From: Anaerolineae bacterium
GTDB lineage: Bacteria; Chloroflexota; Anaerolineae; Aggregatilineales; Phototrophicaceae
Reading direction: 5' to 3'
Length of the DNA: 64,000 bases
NCBI GenBank assembly: GCA_025454525.1
Contig: JALOOG010000022.1
Location: 1 to 64,000 of the forward strand
Shown: positions 43,018-52,931 of the stretch, in pieces
Layout: every line of letters begins with the position of its first letter
Numbering within the stretch: position 1 is the first letter of the stretch
Position numbers and translations under genes: made by a program
Notes under the pieces: model-generated
What the model saw: only the letters and a program-made list of their open reading frames with translations
Told to the model about the DNA's origin: nothing
Databases searched by the model: none

Positions 43018-43638
43018 TTGAACACTGTCGTCTCATCACGGATCGAACGCCGTCGCTTACAAACCCGTCAACGCCTATTAGAGGCGGCACAGCTGATCCT
43101 TGCTGAACGGGGTTATCACAAATTCACGATCCAAGCGGTCACCGATCGGGCCGATGTGGGTTACGGCACGTTTTATCTGTATTTCGAGGATAAAGATGTG
43201 TTGGTCTGGCAGGTGCTTTACACTTACGGAGAAGGCTTACGCCAAGAAATTGATCAACGTCTCGCCTTGATCCCATTTCCAATGCGTGAGTATTTGTCGT
43301 GGATCGCGATCTTTCGCTACATGCACCACCAACGCGAAAGTTTTAGTGCCATGTTCGGGAGACAAGGCAGCGCAAAACTCACCCAATATTATCAGACGTA
43401 TTTAGCAGAGATACATGAAGAAAATTTACGTTTAGGGCGCTATCAAGCGGGAGTCGATTTACCTCCTACATTTTTAGCGCAATTTATGGCTGGGGCAATG
43501 CTGCGTCTGTTGATCTGGTGGATCGAATCCGATAACACGTACACAGCGGAACAAATGGCCGAGATGTTATATCAGGCGGTGTATCGTGAACCACCGCCCG
43601 CCGATCCACCGATCGGATTTTGGGATGACTTGATTTAA
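43018..43638 (+). CDS. TetR/AcrR-family regulator next to the P450
   Basis: This 206-residue regulator has an HTH at the N-terminus (LLEAAQLILAERGYHKFTIQAVTDRADVGYGTFYLYFEDKD pattern) and a helical effector domain. It starts at TTG 43018, five bases after GGAGAG. It is divergent from the P450 gene by about 100 bases, suggesting control by a P450 substrate. No strong palindrome was found in that gap. Confidence 0.92.
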   Translation: MNTVVSSRIERRRLQTRQRLLEAAQLILAERGYHKFTIQAVTDRADVGYGTFYLYFEDKDVLVWQVLYTYGEGLRQEIDQRLALIPFPMREYLSWIAIFRYMHHQRESFSAMFGRQGSAKLTQYYQTYLAEIHEENLRLGRYQAGVDLPPTFLAQFMAGAMLRLLIWWIESDNTYTAEQMAEMLYQAVYREPPPADPPIGFWDDLI

Positions 43639-43642
43639 GAGG

Positions 43643-44329
43643 CTAAAGCAACGGTGGTTGTTCGTTAGATCCCAAAGGCGCGATACATGCCATCGAATCG
43701 TTGGATGGACTATTGACCAGTTTCGACACTTCATAGGCCGCTAACGCACCGTCATATGGCGTAAGCAATGAAAACGCTTCTTCGGTGCTGATCTCATCAG
43801 GATTCAACCACGCGGTGTAATTTTCCGGCCGCATGATGATCGCCATGCGATGATGATACGGTTTAATGAACTCATTCGGTTCAGTCGTCAAAATGGTGCA
43901 GGTGGTCAAGGTATCGCCTTCCGCGTTATGCCAGACTTCCCATAAACCCGCGAACGCGAACAATGATTGATCATCAAGATGAATGTACAACGGGCTTTTG
44001 CTTTTCCCGTTTTTTGACCATTCGTAAAAACCGTTAGCCGGGATCAAACAGCGCCGACGACGAAACGCCGATCGAAAAGCAGGTTTTTCGTGAGCGGTCT
44101 CGCTACGTGCATTGATCATCTGATTGCCAATTGATGGATCTTTGGCCCATGACGGCACGAGTCCCCACTTAAAAAAGTCCAGTTGGCGTGAATTTTGATT
44201 GCTGATCACGGCCACAGGTTGCGACGGGGCGATGTTATAACGGGCAGGCATTTCGACCGGCACGATCTCAAGGTTAAAGGTCTGCTGAATGGCCTTAGGA
44301 TCGGCGGTCAATACATAACGTCCACACAT
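43643..44329 (-). CDS. yedK: SOS-response-associated peptidase (SRAP/YedK, HMCES-like)
   Basis: This 228-residue protein starts MCGRYVLTADP. After Met removal, Cys2 forms a covalent link with abasic sites in single-stranded DNA, protecting them. RYNIAPSQPVAVI, MINARSETAHEKPAFRSAF, CLIPANGFYEW and the active His in YHHRMAIIM all match. The length is standard. The membrane protein gene upstream lies 6 bases away, so the two may share a transcript. Confidence 0.93.
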   Translation of the reverse strand: MCGRYVLTADPKAIQQTFNLEIVPVEMPARYNIAPSQPVAVISNQNSRQLDFFKWGLVPSWAKDPSIGNQMINARSETAHEKPAFRSAFRRRRCLIPANGFYEWSKNGKSKSPLYIHLDDQSLFAFAGLWEVWHNAEGDTLTTCTILTTEPNEFIKPYHHRMAIIMRPENYTAWLNPDEISTEEAFSLLTPYDGALAAYEVSKLVNSPSNDSMACIAPLGSNEQPPLL

Positions 44330-44335
44330 CGCGAT

Positions 44336-44587
44336 TTACTTTTTCTTCGGCTTGCCAAGTTCAGCAATTTGACGCATCAAGGCGATCGCAGCGACCGCGA
44401 TCCCGATCAATTGGCCGGTTTGCAATTCTGGACGTTGACCTCCGTTGAGACGGGCTTCTTCTTCGGATGACCGAGAGAAGAGATACGCCGTTAACAAGCC
44501 AAAACCCGCCCCTAATAACAATCCTAGCGCATAAGTGCGCGTCGGTGTGCCGCTGTTACGAGTCGTTTCCTGTACGATTGGTCTCAT
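44336..44587 (-). CDS. Small membrane protein of unknown function
   Basis: This 83-residue protein has two short hydrophobic stretches (YALGLLLGAGFGLLTAYLF and IGIAVAAIALMRQI) and a basic tail. ATG 44587 follows GGGGGAA. The start overlaps the 3' end of the preceding gene by 32 bases in a different frame, so both cannot evolve freely there. The family is unknown. Confidence 0.65.
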   Translation of the reverse strand: MRPIVQETTRNSGTPTRTYALGLLLGAGFGLLTAYLFSRSSEEEARLNGGQRPELQTGQLIGIAVAAIALMRQIAELGKPKKK

Positions 44588-45011
44588 CTGATGTTCCCCC
44601 TTTTTGCCCTTCGCGATACCGATCAAAAATATCAAAGATCGCATCTAATTGCGCCGCTTTCACCCCAAACTCCACCGATTGGCGGCTCACTTGTTGGGCG
44701 ACTTCATCCGTTTTAGCGGCAAGATTTTCGGTCAGCAACCGACCGCGATCTAATTGTTTAAACACGGTTCCATTGACCCGACTCATCCCATAAACAATTG
44801 ACACCATGCCTAAATACACCGGAAACAGGCATAATGTCAACGGTAAGAGGCATAGACAGGTCAAAAACGCATTCGCTAAACCGCTTAACCCACGCGGTGT
44901 TAAAAACACCGTAGCGCCGATCAAAGTCGCAAGCGCCAACAGTAACAAAACCATTGGCAACACAATGTAACGAAAAACTTCAGCACGATTTTTTAACACC
45001 GGATCAGGCAT
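44556..45011 (-). CDS. Membrane protein of unknown function
   Basis: This 151-residue protein has two membrane helices (VLPMVLLLLALATLIGATVFL and LCLLPLTLCLFPVYLGMVSIVYG) and a helical cytosolic tail with LLTENLAAKTDEVAQQVSRQSVEF, resembling phasin-like or coiled-coil domains. No function is recognised. It overlaps the next gene by 32 bases. Confidence 0.7.
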   Translation of the reverse strand: MPDPVLKNRAEVFRYIVLPMVLLLLALATLIGATVFLTPRGLSGLANAFLTCLCLLPLTLCLFPVYLGMVSIVYGMSRVNGTVFKQLDRGRLLTENLAAKTDEVAQQVSRQSVEFGVKAAQLDAIFDIFDRYREGQKGGTSDETNRTGNDS

Positions 45012-45077
45012 GAGTTTGTCCCAGACGAACGGCCTCGCATGTCTGTCATTGTAGAGACTTGCGACATTATGTCAATC

Positions 45078-45113
45078 AACGTTAAGCCCACTTTCATCGT
45101 TTGACTTAACGTT
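45078..45113 (-). terminator. Inverted repeat at the end of the thermonuclease gene
   Basis: AACGTTAAG (45078-45086) and CTTAACGTT (45105-45113) are perfect 9-bp arms with an 18-base loop. One arm contains the nuclease stop codon. There is no T-run, so it is only a candidate terminator. Confidence 0.45.
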
Positions 45114-45618
45114 CATCGTTGTTATCGTCAAAGATACCCGACGGATGACAGCCTAACCCTGATTGAGCGGCCTCAAATTCTAAGACGCGAAAATCGTCAA
45201 AATGCCGATCATCCGGTTCATACAATACCGCTTCGGCCCACCCATCGCGCACCAAAGCCTCATTCACAAACACATCATCCACATAGATATAACGCAACAG
45301 GCGGTCAAAGCGATCGGTATCACTTTGATCGCGTTCTAAGCGGACTTCACGGCCTTCCACCCAGACCGCGTTGGCCTGTAACGCATCCTCATAACAGACT
45401 TCATCGCGTTCGGGGGTGTTGACTCCCACATACCGCACATCATAGATCACACCGTCGCGCTCCACTTCGATCGTATCACCGTCTACGATCCGTACAACGC
45501 GAAAACCGTCCCCAGTCGTCCCACCCTCACCTTGATCATCACCGGAGTCGATGTCCTCATCCAAAGTACAACCGACCAAAGCCACGATCAAAAACAGCGC
45601 TAAAATGATGCGAGTCAT
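45106..45618 (-). CDS. Thermonuclease-like (SNase) lipoprotein
   Basis: This 170-residue lipoprotein (lipobox ALVGC, Cys near residue 17) has an acidic linker and a staphylococcal-nuclease fold: VVRIVDGDTIEVERDG, VRYVGVNTPERDEVCYEDA (conserved Asp/Arg), and DRFDRLLRYIYVDDVFVNEALVRDGWA. It would hydrolyse extracellular DNA/RNA. It lies 5 bases after the giant hybrid kinase stop in the same direction. Confidence 0.9.
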   Translation of the reverse strand: MTRIILALFLIVALVGCTLDEDIDSGDDQGEGGTTGDGFRVVRIVDGDTIEVERDGVIYDVRYVGVNTPERDEVCYEDALQANAVWVEGREVRLERDQSDTDRFDRLLRYIYVDDVFVNEALVRDGWAEAVLYEPDDRHFDDFRVLEFEAAQSGLGCHPSGIFDDNNDER

Positions 45619-45622
45619 CCAT

Positions 45623-48600
45623 TTACCCCTTATTCAGTAAGCGCCGTTTGAGCGCGATCTCCACTTGTTCCACTAAGGTATTTCCGACCAACCGACTCCG
45701 CTTGACCACTTGGGTCAGGTTATGTTGGATCTTCTCCGCCACATCCCCCGTAAGATCGCGCACGGTGACGATGATCACAGGAATATCGCGTTTATGTTCG
45801 TCAAGATGCAGGTCTTGTAAGAACTTAAAAGCGGACATCTCTGGCATAAACAGATCAAGAATGATCAATGAAGGGGTTTGCTGTTCGATCCAATCATCGG
45901 CGGCCTCACAGGTATCAACAGCGGCCACAGGATAGCCGGCGCGATACAACGTCTCCGCTAAAATCGCCCGATCTTCTGAACTATCATCGATAATCAAGAT
46001 CGGATCTTGGGCGCGGGCATGGATGATCCGTTGCATCGCATCCACCAATACTTCCCGCGTGACTGGCTTTACTAAATAATCCGCTGCCCCAAGATAAAAG
46101 CCTGTGGTACGACGATCGATGATCGACAAGACGATCACCGGAATATCTGAAGTTTTGGGATCGCGTTTGAGCGACCGTAACACTTCCCACCCATTCACCC
46201 GCGGCATCATCACATCGGTGATGATAATGTCTGGTTTAACACGACGGGCGATCTCTAAAGCGTGTGTCGGATCTTCCACACTAATCAATTGATACACATC
46301 TTCATCTAGGTAATCGTGGATCAATTGTAGTGAGCTAACGTCATCATCGATCATCATCACCACTTTACGATTTTCGTCAATGATCATCGGGACTTCTACG
46401 GTAGAACGTTGCGGCACACTTTCCACAGGTAACAGCATAAAGAAGGTACTTCCGACTCCGACTTCGCTTTCCACCCAGATATATCCACCATGCAACGTGA
46501 TCAACCGTTTAGCAATCGCTAGGCCGAGTCCCGTCCCACCATATTCACGCACGCTTGATCCATCCACTTGTCGGAATGCGTCAAAGATCATTTGATGATT
46601 TTCGACACTAATCCCGATTCCGGTGTCTTTCACCGAGATCACCAACCACTCACCATCTTCTACTTGAAGATACGTTGGCGGTGCTGGTGTATCTAAGGCG
46701 ACACCGCCATAGACCGAAAGCGGCTTTAACGTGACATTGATCCCGCCTTGTTTGGTAAATTTGACCGCGTTACCCATCAGATTGATCAATACCTGTTTGA
46801 TCCGTTGTGCATCAGCGCGGACTTGTGGCAGATCGGGGTGAATCTCCAGTTCAATTTTAAGCTGTTTCGTCTCGGCTTGGGGGGTGATCGTGTAAAAGGT
46901 CTGTTCAACCAGATGCGAAATATCCAAGGGTTCAAGGTCTAAGGTCATCCGGCCAGCTTCGATCTTCGAGAGATCCAAGACATCGTTGATCAACTCTAAC
47001 AGATGTTTACCGCTGGCATGGACACGCTGTAAGCGATCCAATTGTTTATCTGCCAGCTTGCCATACATACCAGACACCAACAACTCGCTATACCCGATGA
47101 TCGCGTTTAACGGCGTGCGTAACTCATGGCTGATGTTGGCCAAAAACTCGCTTTTGAGACGATTCGCCTGTACGGCTTGCTCATACAAATCAATGTTATT
47201 GATCGCAACCGCGATCTGACTCGCGATCGTCATCAACGTTTCGCGATCGCCTTCACTAAATTCATGTTGCGCGTTATAGCTATCGATCCCTAAACTCCCG
47301 ATGATCCGATCCCGGGCGATCAACGGTGCAAGCATCGATCGTTGTGCGCCGGAGCGTTGCATCACAGTTTTAGTTTCACGATCCAACGGCGCAGAATTGA
47401 CCTCAAGCATGATCACTTGATTCTCATCTAACAGTTCTTGGAAGATTTGATTACCTTCAAGGTTGACCACCATACCCGTTATACCCGTATCGGGGTATTC
47501 CACGGCCACATAACCCACCCCTTCGGCATCGTCTAACAACACGATCCCGCAATGCTCCACACCAAACAGCTCTAACATCATCTTGGCCACATTATTTAAC
47601 ACCGTGTCACGCTCTAAAGTGGAGCTGATGATCGTAGAGACATGGTGCATTGATGCAAGCCGTTTCGCACGTTTCCGCATCACCCGCAGGTTATCTTGGG
47701 ATTGTGCGTGTAAACGTGCGTTATCCACCGCGATCGCGGCCTGTCGGGCCAAGGCTAACGCGGTGCTGGCATCGCGATCGGTGTAAAAATTCGGTTCGAT
47801 CTTGTCTAAGGTGATGATCCCAATCATCCGGCTTTGTGAGATCATCGGCACACCAATCCACGCATGAGTCCGCGAGGTAATCGGCGAAAATCCTTGAATT
47901 TCCCACCCTTCATGAGTCTGTACGTTACCGATGACCAAGGATTGTTGTGACTCAAACACCTGTAAGATCGGGTTGCCGGGTTTAAACGTCATCAAGCGAC
48001 CTTTGGCCTCGCTTGCGCCACTGGTCGCACGCGCCAGTAAGGTGCAACTCCCGTCCTCATTTTGGGTGATTTCAGTCCCTGCTCCCGGTAACATGATCGT
48101 AGCGCTATCAAATTCGATCACCCGCGCCATCTGTTCCAACACACGCTCTAACACTTCTTCAATGTCTAAGGTTGAACTGACCACCCGACCGACATCCATC
48201 AACGTATTCGCCACACGCCGCCGTTCCTGCTCCGATTCCAGCAACAGCGCATTGTCCAACGCTAACGAGATCTGCGCCGCGATCGTGGTCAATAACGAGA
48301 GATCGTCTTCAGTGTAAATGTCAGGGGCAACGTTATAGATACTGATCACACCGATCGACTCACGCCGACGATTGCGAAACGGCACACCGATCCATGACCG
48401 CATCCCTTGATCGGGTTCATGACCCGTGATCTCAATTTTGAGCGCCTGTAAGCGTTCTCTTTCGGCAGTGAGATCGCGAAAATGTAAGGTTGTGCCGTAA
48501 TTGACGACGGCTGCCCCCACCCCAGAGAGTGTCAAACGCAATTCGGACATGCGTAAGCCGTTTTGTGAGATCAACGGGTAATCTAAGATCTTATTTTCAC

Positions 48601-50191
48601 GATCGTACATGGCGATGTAAAACGAAGAAGTTTCAAATAACATCGCGAGTTGTTCATGGATCGGTTGCCAAATGTCATCCCCGCGGAATTGACGGGCTAA
48701 GACGACGCTGATCTCGTTAATTGCGGCTAATTCACGCACACGCCGTGCGGTGTTATGGAACAATTCTGCATTTTCGATCGCCACTGCTGCGCTGTTGGCA
48801 AAGGTCAATAACACCTGCAAGTCATTTTCATCAAAGGCGTTAGGGCGATTCGATTGTGAACAGAGCGCACCTAGCGGGGCCTCTTTGATGATCATCGGGA
48901 TGCCTAAGTAAGAACTAGGCAATTGATCAAGGTTATTTAACTTAAAGTAACGGGCTGTGGCGGCCCGCTCATCTTCATTGCGCCAAAAGATCGGAGTCAT
49001 CTCTTGGATAATCACGTTTAAGAGCAGATCGATCTCATCAAGCGGTTGTTCGCTATATTGATGCTGTTCGCCTTCAAACGCCTCTAATTGCACCACTTTA
49101 CGCTTACGATCATACACCGCAAATTGGAAAGTATCAGGGGACTGCACACGCATCACCGACTCATAGACTCGTCGGGCCAATTCATGCGTATCAAGTGTCG
49201 CATTTACCAATAAACTCACTTCGGTCAACGCGGCCATGTCTTGAGCGCGGGCGCGTAATTCACCGAACATGCGCGCATTATAGACGGCGATCGCCAATTG
49301 ATCGGCGACATTCTGTAAAACCTCAAGATCATCACTGCTAAACGCATCGCGTAACAGGCTTTGGATCACCATGATCCCCAAGATCTCATCATTGGTTTTC
49401 ATGGGGATCACCATTTCTGATCCAACATTTCGCAACAATTCACCAGAGCGGAAACGTTTGTCTTTTTTGACATCGTTCACCACTAAGGCCTGTTGATTGC
49501 TCACCACCCAACTACTAAAACTAGTTTCTGTGATCGAAAAACTACGTGGGACTTGCGCCCAATCCACCGATCCACCGGAGGTATGCGCCGAAACACCAAT
49601 AAACTCGCGTTGATTGTCCGACAGCCGTAAGATCTGCACGCTGTCAAAGCCAAATTCACGTTGGATCAATTCGGTAACATGGTTTAACAAGGTGGGAAGG
49701 TCAAAATTGGCGATGATCGCTTGCGAGATGCGACTCGCCGCGCTGTAACGTTTGGTTTGTTGCTGCCAAACGCGGATCGTTACTTCTTCACTCTCTTGTA
49801 AGCTGTGCAGACGCGCCGATAATAGCGCCGCCAACAAGATCGCTTGTTGATCGTCCCCGTAGACCCCCATTAAACCATAATCCCCGCCGCTATAACGCAA
49901 TGGGATCAACAAGATTAAGGTTTCAGAGGTTAAATTAGGCAGCGGATGATCGCGATCTAACCGATAAATGCCGGAAAGAGCTTCGCGGTTTTTGCCGGAT
50001 TTTAACCATGCGCTTAACTGGGTAGAGAGGATCGTATTCGGGCGCGTCAATAACCCGCTTGACGAGAGCGAGATAAAGATCACATTTTCCAACCAATCAA
50101 CCACCAGTTTCGCCGCAGCGGCCGGACTGGTAGTGCGTTCTAATTGACGCAGAAGCTGATCTAGATTTTGAGAAGTTGCATGTTCAGACAT
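45623..50191 (-). CDS. Giant multi-GAF hybrid histidine kinase with two receivers
   Basis: This 1522-residue cytosolic protein has about six GAF-like units (roughly 1-150, 155-320, 330-490, 490-660, 660-855, 865-1010), HisKA with His1022 in [17 protein letters not shown], HATPase_c (about 1140-1260: NLMGNAVKFTKQG, DTGIGIS, GTGLGLAI), REC1 (about 1275-1390, IIITDVMMPRVNG, Lys in YLVKPVT) and REC2 (about 1395-1515, LIILDLFMPEMSA). No Hpt domain is visible, so phosphate would pass within the protein or to another protein. REC2 resembles the receivers of the threonine-synthase fusion. ATG 50191 is used; a TTG 12 bases upstream is possible. Confidence 0.93.
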   Translation of the reverse strand: MSEHATSQNLDQLLRQLERTTSPAAAAKLVVDWLENVIFISLSSSGLLTRPNTILSTQLSAWLKSGKNREALSGIYRLDRDHPLPNLTSETLILLIPLRYSGGDYGLMGVYGDDQQAILLAALLSARLHSLQESEEVTIRVWQQQTKRYSAASRISQAIIANFDLPTLLNHVTELIQREFGFDSVQILRLSDNQREFIGVSAHTSGGSVDWAQVPRSFSITETSFSSWVVSNQQALVVNDVKKDKRFRSGELLRNVGSEMVIPMKTNDEILGIMVIQSLLRDAFSSDDLEVLQNVADQLAIAVYNARMFGELRARAQDMAALTEVSLLVNATLDTHELARRVYESVMRVQSPDTFQFAVYDRKRKVVQLEAFEGEQHQYSEQPLDEIDLLLNVIIQEMTPIFWRNEDERAATARYFKLNNLDQLPSSYLGIPMIIKEAPLGALCSQSNRPNAFDENDLQVLLTFANSAAVAIENAELFHNTARRVRELAAINEISVVLARQFRGDDIWQPIHEQLAMLFETSSFYIAMYDRENKILDYPLISQNGLRMSELRLTLSGVGAAVVNYGTTLHFRDLTAERERLQALKIEITGHEPDQGMRSWIGVPFRNRRRESIGVISIYNVAPDIYTEDDLSLLTTIAAQISLALDNALLLESEQERRRVANTLMDVGRVVSSTLDIEEVLERVLEQMARVIEFDSATIMLPGAGTEITQNEDGSCTLLARATSGASEAKGRLMTFKPGNPILQVFESQQSLVIGNVQTHEGWEIQGFSPITSRTHAWIGVPMISQSRMIGIITLDKIEPNFYTDRDASTALALARQAAIAVDNARLHAQSQDNLRVMRKRAKRLASMHHVSTIISSTLERDTVLNNVAKMMLELFGVEHCGIVLLDDAEGVGYVAVEYPDTGITGMVVNLEGNQIFQELLDENQVIMLEVNSAPLDRETKTVMQRSGAQRSMLAPLIARDRIIGSLGIDSYNAQHEFSEGDRETLMTIASQIAVAINNIDLYEQAVQANRLKSEFLANISHELRTPLNAIIGYSELLVSGMYGKLADKQLDRLQRVHASGKHLLELINDVLDLSKIEAGRMTLDLEPLDISHLVEQTFYTITPQAETKQLKIELEIHPDLPQVRADAQRIKQVLINLMGNAVKFTKQGGINVTLKPLSVYGGVALDTPAPPTYLQVEDGEWLVISVKDTGIGISVENHQMIFDAFRQVDGSSVREYGGTGLGLAIAKRLITLHGGYIWVESEVGVGSTFFMLLPVESVPQRSTVEVPMIIDENRKVVMMIDDDVSSLQLIHDYLDEDVYQLISVEDPTHALEIARRVKPDIIITDVMMPRVNGWEVLRSLKRDPKTSDIPVIVLSIIDRRTTGFYLGAADYLVKPVTREVLVDAMQRIIHARAQDPILIIDDSSEDRAILAETLYRAGYPVAAVDTCEAADDWIEQQTPSLIILDLFMPEMSAFKFLQDLHLDEHKRDIPVIIVTVRDLTGDVAEKIQHNLTQVVKRSRLVGNTLVEQVEIALKRRLLNKG

Positions 50192-50392
50192 AGTTTTTAC
50201 CAATAGGATTAGGTGGCGATCATATTTGACACTGCTTGATGCAATGGTAATGACAATAATTGCGTTGTTTCACTTGGTTAGGTTTCTGTTTCATGCTTTT
50301 ATTGTAGCGCAAAAAGCACAATCGTACCTGTACAGTCAGATAGGAAAGCGATTATAGTTATCCTTCAAGCATGGGATTAAAGGTGTTTTAAC

Positions 50393-52618
50393 GTGTTTCC
50401 AACTCCTCTATCTAACTTGAAGCCATTCCTTACCCTACTCTTACTCTTGTTCGTGGTCTATCCCTTAAGCGCACAACCTGCGGATGGGCCAAGAGCGATC
50501 GTAAGCGCGTTTTTAACCGCTTGGGATTCGCAAGACTCCGCGCTGATGTACAGCTATCTTAGCCCGATGAGTCAAGCAGAGTTCCCCCAAGAGGTGTTTG
50601 AGAATCGTTACACAGTTGCCAACAATGCGATCAACCTCACCGGAGTCCGCTATACGATCCAATCAATACGTTTACAAGGCGAATCCGCTGAAGTGATCTA
50701 CGATGTGGTGATCACCTCCTCCTCATTCGGTGAGATCGCCGATCCCGGACGCATGATGCGCTTGATCCGTTTAAATGGCGCTTGGGGGATTGCATGGTCA
50801 AGCATGGATATTTTTAATTCCTTGGCTGGCGCATCCACAATCAGCTCTGACGGTCAACTATTCCCCCGTGCCAACATCTACGATCGCAATGGCAACTTGA
50901 TCGCCGGATTAGGACGTATCACTTATCTTTATACGACTCGACTCGGCATGTCGGATGAGATCGGTTGTCAAAACTTGATTGCGACTTTGACGCGGCGCTC
51001 TCGTCAATACTATGCCGGATTGTTTAATCGTCAAGCACCAGAAACGATCTTCTTTCTTGCTGAATTAGAAGAAAGTGTCTTTAACCGCCACCGTGAGGAT
51101 TTAAGCGTTCTTTGCGGCGTAAATAATGAATCACTTTACGGCACTTATGAGACTCGCGTCTACTACGGCAACAACGCGATGACTCATATCACTGGCTACA
51201 TTGGGCAAATCCAGCAAACCCAGATCGATCAATATCGTGCGTTGGGGTATAGTACAGGTGATCTGGTCGGTCAAAACGGGATCGAATTGATGCACGAACG
51301 TAGCTTGGCCGGAACCCCGCGTCGGGTGTTGCGGATCAGCGAACCCGGTGGCACGGTGCTACGCGAATTAGGCGGATCATCAGGTATTGAGCCGGTTCCA
51401 GTGCAATTGACGATCGATCGCGATCTTCAGGTTGCTGTAGCGCAAGCGTTATTTGATGGATGGGAATATGCAGCGGGCAATTGGTCAGCGGGAGCGGCCG
51501 GCGCAGGTGTCGCAGTATTGGATGTTAACACAGGTGAAATTTTGGCTTTGGCCAGCTATCCTTTAGTTGACCCGTTGCTTTTTAACCCCGATTCAGCCAA
51601 TCCAGAGCGCGGCGTATTGGTCGGTCAATTGGTCAATGATCCGCGCCAACCTTTAGCCAATCATGCCGTACAGAACCAATATTTCCCCGGCTCTACCTAT
51701 AAGGTGATCACGGCGGCCGCGGTCTTAAACGAAGGCCTTACCCGTCCGGTGAGCATCTTTAATTGTGAATTGTTTTGGGACGGGGGATCGTTTGGAGACA
51801 CCGCCGGCCGTCGTCCCGATTGGCGTGTGGCGGATGAATTGCCGGCCGCAGGTGAGATCACGCCCGCGCAAGCGTTAATGTCATCCTGTAATCCTTTCTT
51901 TTGGCGATGGGGTGCGGAGTTATACAACACGGTCGATCGCGATAGCTTAGCAGATTACAGTCGTCAAATGGGACTCGGACAAGCTTACAATATTTTTGGT
52001 GGTGCGGTAACGGAAGTTGCAGGAAGTTTAGCGATCCCCGCGAATGTCACCGCGGCTGTGAATGAGGCAGTGGGTCAAGGGGATGTGCAGCTTCCGCCGA
52101 TTCAAATGGCCGTAGCGACGGCCGCGATCGCCAACGACGGCACCGTTTATCGGCCTTATCTGGTGATGCGTGTAGGTGGATTAGACGGGACCCCCCTCCA
52201 ACAAGAAAACAGTGCAACGATCCTTCAAGAATTGGACTTTGGACCAGAGGTACTCGCGACGATCCGAGAAGGCATGTGTGGCGCGGTGACTGATCAAGGG
52301 CTTGGCACGGCTTTTCGCGTCTTTAATGAACAAGACACCACCCCAACTTACACAGCGTGTGGCAAAACCGGCACCGCTCAAACTGAAAATCGCGCTAATG
52401 CGTGGTTTATCGCCTATGCACCGGCCGAAAATCCCCAGATCGCGATCGTGGTCGCTGTGCCTAGTGCTGGCCGCGAAGGATCAGAAGTCGCGGCCCCGAT
52501 CACCCGTCGCATTTTGGATTATTACTTCAATTCGCCGATCGCCTCCTACCCTGAATGGTGGGCCACGGAACCCTATCGTCCCTTAGTCAATCCAAACGGC
52601 ATGACCACCGGAGGTTAA
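50393..52618 (+). CDS. Penicillin-binding protein 2-like transpeptidase
   Basis: This 741-residue class B PBP cross-links peptidoglycan outside the membrane. It has an N-terminal hydrophobic anchor (LKPFLTLLLLLFVVYPLSAQ), an NTF2-like MecA-N domain (about 27-150), a dimerisation domain with GLGRI and GYIGQI, and a transpeptidase with nucleophile Ser434 in GSTYK, SCN at 498-500 and K658-T-G. The MecA-type N-domain resembles low-affinity PBPs, but resistance cannot be inferred. It starts at GTG 50393 with AAAGGTG six bases upstream. The next gene begins two bases after its stop. Confidence 0.94.
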   Translation: MFPTPLSNLKPFLTLLLLLFVVYPLSAQPADGPRAIVSAFLTAWDSQDSALMYSYLSPMSQAEFPQEVFENRYTVANNAINLTGVRYTIQSIRLQGESAEVIYDVVITSSSFGEIADPGRMMRLIRLNGAWGIAWSSMDIFNSLAGASTISSDGQLFPRANIYDRNGNLIAGLGRITYLYTTRLGMSDEIGCQNLIATLTRRSRQYYAGLFNRQAPETIFFLAELEESVFNRHREDLSVLCGVNNESLYGTYETRVYYGNNAMTHITGYIGQIQQTQIDQYRALGYSTGDLVGQNGIELMHERSLAGTPRRVLRISEPGGTVLRELGGSSGIEPVPVQLTIDRDLQVAVAQALFDGWEYAAGNWSAGAAGAGVAVLDVNTGEILALASYPLVDPLLFNPDSANPERGVLVGQLVNDPRQPLANHAVQNQYFPGSTYKVITAAAVLNEGLTRPVSIFNCELFWDGGSFGDTAGRRPDWRVADELPAAGEITPAQALMSSCNPFFWRWGAELYNTVDRDSLADYSRQMGLGQAYNIFGGAVTEVAGSLAIPANVTAAVNEAVGQGDVQLPPIQMAVATAAIANDGTVYRPYLVMRVGGLDGTPLQQENSATILQELDFGPEVLATIREGMCGAVTDQGLGTAFRVFNEQDTTPTYTACGKTGTAQTENRANAWFIAYAPAENPQIAIVVAVPSAGREGSEVAAPITRRILDYYFNSPIASYPEWWATEPYRPLVNPNGMTTGG

Positions 52619-52619
52619 T

Positions 52620-52895
52620 GTGAGCGATATGAAAATTGTGCGTTGTGTCTCTTGCGAAGGTTATGGTTGGATCACCGACGAATTTACCGGAGAAACTGAA
52701 GATTGTGATTGGTGTCAGGGGACGGGATATGTCTATCGCGATACAAATGGCATTGATCACCCGATTCCCCCATCCGATTATGGCAAAGTGGCCGATCAAT
52801 TAGAGCGGTTAGAATCCGAACGGATGCGCGATCTGGGTTACACAGGGACGGCTAAACATCCTAAAGATCAAGCGATTCGTCAAGGGGATGATTAA
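52620..52895 (+). CDS. DnaJ-type CxxCxGxG zinc-finger small protein
   Basis: This 91-residue protein has two cysteine pairs, CVSCEGYGW and CDWCQGTGYV, in the DnaJ central zinc-finger pattern, and a C-terminal charged helix (DQLERLESERMRDLG). It starts at GTG 52620 with GGAGG suitably upstream inside the PBP gene. It may bind zinc; its partner is unknown. A palindrome follows its stop. Confidence 0.85.
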   Translation: MSDMKIVRCVSCEGYGWITDEFTGETEDCDWCQGTGYVYRDTNGIDHPIPPSDYGKVADQLERLESERMRDLGYTGTAKHPKDQAIRQGDD

Positions 52896-52906
52896 CAAAC
52901 AAAAAA

Positions 52907-52924
52907 GCCACAGAATTCTGTGGC
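52907..52924. terminator. Terminator palindrome between the zinc-finger gene and tRNA-Gly
   Basis: GCCACAGAATTCTGTGGC (52907-52924) is a perfect palindrome preceded by AAAAAA and followed by TTTT, so it can terminate transcription in both directions. Confidence 0.88.
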
Positions 52925-52931
52925 TTTTGAG

